Origin: Arcobacter sp. CECT 8986
Lineage (GTDB): Bacteria; Campylobacterota; Campylobacteria; Campylobacterales; Arcobacteraceae
Reading direction: 5' to 3'
Assembly (NCBI RefSeq): GCF_004116725.1
Contig: NZ_PDKG01000001.1
Coordinates: 186,001-250,000 of the forward strand
DNA length: 64,000 nt
The notes below the pieces were generated by a model. The model worked only from the letters and a program-made list of their open reading frames with translations, ran no database searches and was not told the DNA's origin. Positions 59,890 to 64,000 of this stretch are shown here, one piece after another (within the stretch, counting starts at the first letter, position 1; every line of letters starts with the position of its first letter). The translations under genes and the position numbers were made by a program.

Positions 59890-61425
59890 TGCCTCTTGTA
59901 CTTTTTCACAAATAGTTACATCTTTAAATATATTAGCTTTATCTAAAGCCTCTATTTTTTTAATATGTCTTTTTTTCAAAACCAAAGATATATCTACACC
60001 TAAATCTTTTAGTTTTAAAATCAACTCTTCTAAAGTAAAAATTGCAGAAATATCCATAAAAGGAACATTTGTACAATTTATAACTAGTTTTTTTGTATCT
60101 AAAAGTTTATTTATCTCTTCTTCAAAAAATGAAGCAGAACCAAAGAAAAAAGCTCCATTAATATCTAATACACGAACTTCACTATTCTCTTCATTTAGAT
60201 TGTTATTCTCTTTATTTTTTTCCAATGAAATTTTTAGATTTGCTTCTTTTGATATTCTATAAACTATCAATAAAGAAGCAAGAGTTATTCCAACTCCAAC
60301 AGCCATAATTAAATCAACAAAAACAGTTAAAAGAAAAACTATAACCATTACAATCATATCATTTCTAGGAGCAAATTTTACAACTTTTAAAAATTTATAG
60401 TCTAATATATCTAAACCTACTTTCATTAAAATTCCAGCTAATACAGCAAGGGGAATTTTTGAAGCAATAGGAGCTAAAAATAGTACGATTAATAGTAAAA
60501 CAACTGCATGAATTATTCCTGAAAGTTTTGTTCTACCACCACTTTTTACATTTACTACTGTTCTCATAGTAGCACCTGCTCCTGGAATACCACCGATTAG
60601 TGATACTAAAGTATTACCAATTCCCTGACCTATTAACTCTTTATTTGAATTATGTTTTGTTTTTGTAATAGAATCAGCAACTAAAGATGTCAACAATGTA
60701 TCAATAGTTCCTAATAATGCCAATGTAATAGCTAATATTATAATATTTTTACTATTTGCAAAATCAAAACTTGGCAATGAAAAGTTTGGCAAAGAAGTAG
60801 GAATTTCGCCAATTGTTTTAATATCAAAACCAAGAACAACACTTACAATAGTCATTGAAGTCAATGCTAATAATGCAGGAGGAACTATATTTGCTATTTT
60901 TTTAGGAGTTCCTAACATTATCAGTAAAGTAAGTGCAGATAATAATAATGCCTTATAATTAATGTTTGAAAATGTATCACTAAGATGAGATATAGTTCCC
61001 ATTACAGAACTTTGAGTATCCACTCCAACAAAAGGGTTTATTTGTAGAATTATTATGATTATTCCAATTCCACTCATAAAACCTGATATAACAGGATAAG
61101 GAATATATCTTACGAACTTTCCAATTTTTAAAACACCAAATAATATTTGAAATATACCTGCAAGAAAAACTACGCACATTACTGCTTTTAAATCATTATG
61201 AAATACAGTAATTGTACTTGCCATTACAACAGTCATCGGCCCTGTTGGACCAGAAATTTGAGAATCAGTTCCACCAAATAAAGAAGCAAAGAATCCTAAT
61301 ACTATTGCTCCATAAAGTCCAGCAACTGCTCCTGCTCCACTTGCAACACCAAAAGCTAAGGCTAAAGGCAGTGCAATAATAGCAGCTGTAAGACCACCAA
61401 AAAAGTCACCTTTTAAATTTGACAA
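59881..61425 (-). CDS. SulP-family anion transporter with STAS domain
   Basis: 514 aa. Starts GDFFGGLTAAIIALPLALAFGVASG, the SulP signature. TDSQISGPTGPMTVVMAS and the GGIPGAGATMRTVVNVKSGGRTKLSG region follow. The C-terminal STAS domain is at about 420-510 (LVINCTNVPFMDISAIFTLEEL). Members move sulfate, bicarbonate or other anions; bicarbonate (BicA-like) is as likely as sulfate. Start TTG 61425 with AAAGGAG. Confidence 0.93.
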   Translation of the reverse strand: MSNLKGDFFGGLTAAIIALPLALAFGVASGAGAVAGLYGAIVLGFFASLFGGTDSQISGPTGPMTVVMASTITVFHNDLKAVMCVVFLAGIFQILFGVLKIGKFVRYIPYPVISGFMSGIGIIIIILQINPFVGVDTQSSVMGTISHLSDTFSNINYKALLLSALTLLIMLGTPKKIANIVPPALLALTSMTIVSVVLGFDIKTIGEIPTSLPNFSLPSFDFANSKNIIILAITLALLGTIDTLLTSLVADSITKTKHNSNKELIGQGIGNTLVSLIGGIPGAGATMRTVVNVKSGGRTKLSGIIHAVVLLLIVLFLAPIASKIPLAVLAGILMKVGLDILDYKFLKVVKFAPRNDMIVMVIVFLLTVFVDLIMAVGVGITLASLLIVYRISKEANLKISLEKNKENNNLNEENSEVRVLDINGAFFFGSASFFEEEINKLLDTKKLVINCTNVPFMDISAIFTLEELILKLKDLGVDISLVLKKRHIKKIEALDKANIFKDVTICEKVQEALD

Positions 61426-61445
61426 TTATTCACTCCTTTTATAAT

Positions 61446-61895
61446 TTACCTAAAAGATAAAAATAAGTTCAACTTATTTATCTTTGCGTGAAGTGTACTC
61501 CTTTTTTCCTTATAGTATATTTTTTTCTTTGTTATATATCTGTCACTAAACAGCCTATATTTCGACACTTTATTTTTATACTTAATCCAGATTTTAGAAT
61601 CATCAATCAAAACATAAACTACTCTTTTTTGTTTAAATTTTAGAAATCTATTTTTTCTTTTTTCAAAAGTTAGATTTATTTTGTATTGATTATTTCCAAT
61701 AAGTAAAATATCACTTTTTTTTAGTTTATATTTTCCATCAATAACATTTCCCAAAGCATCTACTTTTAAAGTTGCTTTTTCTATTGTAAATGGTGCAGAA
61801 TTATTAAAATTCTCAATATCATCTAATGAAAAAGAACTACTCTTAGCAAAAAGTAAACCTGAAATAAAAAATATCAATATAAAAACTTTTTTCAT
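61446..61895 (-). CDS. Exported hypothetical protein
   Basis: 149 aa. Signal peptide (KKVFILIFFISGLLFAKSS) then a basic, beta-rich domain with many Lys and aromatic residues (KYKLKKSDILLIGNNQYKINLTFEKRKNRF). No family recognised. It is 20 bases upstream of the SulP gene and may be co-transcribed. Confidence 0.7.
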   Translation of the reverse strand: MKKVFILIFFISGLLFAKSSSFSLDDIENFNNSAPFTIEKATLKVDALGNVIDGKYKLKKSDILLIGNNQYKINLTFEKRKNRFLKFKQKRVVYVLIDDSKIWIKYKNKVSKYRLFSDRYITKKKIYYKEKRSTLHAKINKLNLFLSFR

Positions 61896-61974
61896 TGTAT
61901 TTCCTTTTTTATTTGATACAATGATTTTAAAAGATTTTTGTGGAAGAATCGTTTATTTTATAAAGGATTAGAAA

Positions 61975-63339
61975 ATGAAAACATTTGATTTAATTATAAT
62001 AGGTGCGGGAAGAGGAAGTAATCTTGCAGCAAAAGCAGCTAAACTTGGAAAAAAAGTTGCAATTATAGAAAAAGATAAGCTAGGTGGAACTTGTCCAAAT
62101 AGAGGTTGTGTACCTTCTAAACTTCTTATTGGCTATGCAAATAAAATAAGAGAAATAAAATCATCAAAAAAACACTATATAAAATCATTTATTGATAATA
62201 TTGATGTAGAAAAAATCTTTGAAGATACTAATAATTATATTGATTCAATAGAAGATATCTACCAAAATAAATTCAATGAAAATGTGACTGTTTATAAAGG
62301 TGAAGCTTCATTTGTAAAAAATAAAATCATAAAGATAAATGATGAAGAAATAACTGCTGAGAATATAGTAATATCAACAGGTACAAGACCAGCTAAACCT
62401 TTAATAGATAGTGCATGGACAAGTGATGATATATTTCCTTTAAAAGAGATTCCTCAATCTATTACGATTGTTGGAGCTGGATTTATTGCTTGTGAATTAG
62501 CAAATTTCTTTGATGCAATAGAAGTAAAAACAGTTCAATTAGTAAGAGGTGAAACGCTACTTGAAAATGAAGATAAAGATATTCAAGATATTTTCAAAAA
62601 AGAGTATACCAAAAATGTAGATGTAAGATTTAATTCATCAATAAAAGAAGCAAAAAAAGTAAATGATTATTTTCAAATAGAGCTTGAAGATGGAACAAAT
62701 ATAGAAACACAAGCACTTTTATATGCAATAGGAAGAGTTTCAAATGCAGATACATTATCTTTAGAAAATACAGATATACAACTTACAAAAAGAGGTTTTA
62801 TAAAAAGAGATGAGTTTTTTGAAACAGATGTAAAAGGTGTTTATGTAGTAGGTGATGCAAGTGGAGAAAATATGCTTCAACATGCAGCTGCTTATGAAGT
62901 AAATCATTTAAGTAAAATACTTTTGGAAGATAAAATCAAACCTCTAAAATTCAAATATATGCCTCATGCAGTATTTTCTCATCCAGAAATTGCAAGTGTA
63001 GGATTAACAGAACAAAAAGCAAAAGAGTTAAATCTAAATTATGTCGTTTCAATTACAAACTGGAAAGCAAGTGCAAAAGCACAATCATTAAAACTAGATT
63101 ACCCAAGAACTAAATTCATCTTAAATCCATACACATATGAAATATTAGGATGCCATTTAATCGGTTTTGAAAGTGCAACAATAATTCATCAAGTATTAGC
63201 AATAATGCATATTGACAATGATATAAGACATTTAAAAGATATGTTGTATATTCATCCTGCATTAAGTGAAGTTTTATTGCCAGCAGCTGTAAATGCAGTA
63301 AAGGTTATAGAAGAGTATAAAAAGTCACAAGAAGTGTGA
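61975..63339 (+). CDS. FAD-dependent pyridine nucleotide-disulfide reductase (Lpd/Gor/Mtr type)
   Basis: 454 aa. FAD motif LIIIGAGRGSNLAAKAAKLG; redox Cys40/Cys45 in GGTCPNRGCVPSKLL; NAD(P) motif TIVGAGFIACELANFF; GVYVVGDASGENMLQHAAAYE; C-terminal catalytic HPALSEVLLPAAVNAV. The CPNRGCVPSK form is closer to mycothione-reductase-like members than to true Lpd. The substrate is not settled. AAAGGA ribosome site; divergent from the exported hypothetical. Confidence 0.9.
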   Translation: MKTFDLIIIGAGRGSNLAAKAAKLGKKVAIIEKDKLGGTCPNRGCVPSKLLIGYANKIREIKSSKKHYIKSFIDNIDVEKIFEDTNNYIDSIEDIYQNKFNENVTVYKGEASFVKNKIIKINDEEITAENIVISTGTRPAKPLIDSAWTSDDIFPLKEIPQSITIVGAGFIACELANFFDAIEVKTVQLVRGETLLENEDKDIQDIFKKEYTKNVDVRFNSSIKEAKKVNDYFQIELEDGTNIETQALLYAIGRVSNADTLSLENTDIQLTKRGFIKRDEFFETDVKGVYVVGDASGENMLQHAAAYEVNHLSKILLEDKIKPLKFKYMPHAVFSHPEIASVGLTEQKAKELNLNYVVSITNWKASAKAQSLKLDYPRTKFILNPYTYEILGCHLIGFESATIIHQVLAIMHIDNDIRHLKDMLYIHPALSEVLLPAAVNAVKVIEEYKKSQEV

Positions 63340-63345
63340 CTTTTT
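63319..63345 (+). terminator. Intrinsic terminator after the disulfide reductase
   Basis: AAAAAGTCACA and TGTGACTTTTT, perfect 11-bp stem with AGAAG loop, T-run included. The TGA stop of the gene lies in the right arm. Confidence 0.75.
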
Positions 63346-63355
63346 ATCTAATTAA

Positions 63356-63934
63356 TTATTTTGCAAGATTTTGAGCTACAAAATCCCAGTTAACTAATTT
63401 CCAGAAATTTTCTAAATATGCTGGTCTTGCGTTTCTACAGTCAATGTAATATGCATGTTCCCAAACATCACAAGTTAATAAAGGAGTTAAACCTTCAGTA
63501 ATTGGTGTTGCAGCATTTGGAGTAGAAATAATACTTAATTTTCCACTTGCATCTTTTACTAACCAAGCCCAACCTGAACCAAAGTGTCCAACAGCTTTAT
63601 TTGTAAATTCTGTTTTAAATTCTTCAACTGAACCAAAATTTTCAACTAATGCAGCTTCTAATTCAGAAGAAACAGTTGTTTCATTTGGAGTTAAACTATT
63701 CCAGAAGAAATCATGATTGAAAACTTGAGCAGCATTATTAAAAACCCCACCTTCTGAATCTTTTATTATATCTACTAATGTTGAGTCTTCGTGCTTTGTA
63801 CCTGCAATTAATTCATTTAATTTGTTTACATATGTTTGATGGTGTTTACCATAATGAAATTCTAAAGTCTCTTTAGACATTAAAGGTGCTAAAGCATCTA
63901 GGCTATAAGGTAAAGTCATTAATTCATGTTTCAT
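63356..63934 (-). CDS. sodB: Superoxide dismutase [Fe]
   Basis: 192 aa. Metal ligands in LEFHYGKHHQTYVNKLNEL, NNAAQVFNHDFFWNSL and CDVWEHAYYIDCRNARP. AAQVFNH and FGSGWAWLV indicate the iron form. It removes superoxide in the cytoplasm. ATG start with AAAGGA upstream. Confidence 0.97.
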   Translation of the reverse strand: MKHELMTLPYSLDALAPLMSKETLEFHYGKHHQTYVNKLNELIAGTKHEDSTLVDIIKDSEGGVFNNAAQVFNHDFFWNSLTPNETTVSSELEAALVENFGSVEEFKTEFTNKAVGHFGSGWAWLVKDASGKLSIISTPNAATPITEGLTPLLTCDVWEHAYYIDCRNARPAYLENFWKLVNWDFVAQNLAK

Positions 63935-64000
63935 TTTTAATCCTTTGTTAATTTTGTTTTCATATTTTGAGAATACTACTAAAAGCTTAAAAGAATTATT

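Noticed and set aside
1-64000. CRISPR arrays, tRNA or rRNA genes
   Set aside because: I saw no regularly spaced repeats and no cloverleaf or rRNA-like sequence; all larger gaps are short and AT-rich.

Overview
This window is chromosomal DNA from an Arcobacter-like member of the Campylobacterota (epsilonproteobacteria). The evidence is the strong AT bias, dense one-strand gene runs joined by TAATG or short overlaps, frequent TTG starts behind AAAGGA-type ribosome sites, TTTGGTATAAT-type -10 elements, and familiar gene neighbourhoods: ppiD-ftsA-ftsZ, rplI-hslV-hslU, hisB-kdsC-lptC-lptA-engB and ubiX-coaD-tmk-hisS. I saw no rRNA, tRNA, CRISPR array, insertion sequence or prophage. This is mostly core genome with a few accessory modules.

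Layout. 1-6.5 kb, minus strand: fliW, then arsC, a small hypothetical and recD2, then ppiD, ftsA and the 5' end of ftsZ. 6.6-12.2 kb, plus strand: a fliK-like hook-length protein with an orphan FlhB C-terminal domain, a membrane protein in the mreD position, mrdA (PBP2) and fliP. 12.2-18.2 kb: an RND tripartite efflux operon (TolC-like protein, adaptor, permease split into two ORFs) ending in a membrane-anchored thioredoxin-like protein. 18.2-27.1 kb, minus strand: a long run rplI, hslV, hslU, a receiver-like protein, tatD, mltD, rlpA, hisB, kdsC, lptC, lptA, engB and a GNAT acetyltransferase. This covers envelope building, LPS transport and proteolysis. A resolvase-like gene precedes it.

28.1-37.1 kb, plus strand: ubiX, coaD, tmk, hisS, speA, cysE and a TauE-family exporter, then uvrA. 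37.3-46.1 kb: single genes and small operons, including a glutamate/dicarboxylate symporter, a CorC-type membrane protein, a HugZ-like protein, a DsrE-like protein, an SRPBCC-glutathione peroxidase-pdxH operon, an ankyrin protein, a DTW-domain tRNA modifying enzyme and a possible nuclease. 46.2-51.7 kb: metNIQ methionine importer, an OFA-type MFS transporter, sstT and a 37-aa small membrane ORF. 51.7-58.7 kb, minus strand: an RlmI-like methyltransferase and greB, then a TMAO/DMSO respiration module (response regulator, histidine kinase, monohaem cytochrome, TorA-type molybdoenzyme). 58.9-64 kb: a cysteine-containing hypothetical with a membrane partner, a SulP transporter, a secreted hypothetical, a flavoprotein disulfide reductase and sodB.

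The most notable points are: a tatD gene whose only sensible start is AUA; an RND permease cut by an in-frame TAG exactly between its two halves; a serine-recombinase homologue without the catalytic serine; a glutathione peroxidase with two well-formed start sites, before and after a signal peptide; a 37-aa ORF with a consensus Shine-Dalgarno; stacked mini-ORFs in front of the CorC-type gene; a probably leaderless fliK; and a tandem 11-bp-period repeat just upstream of the torC promoter, beside an OmpR-type regulator. No clearly new multi-gene system is visible; these are local oddities within known families.
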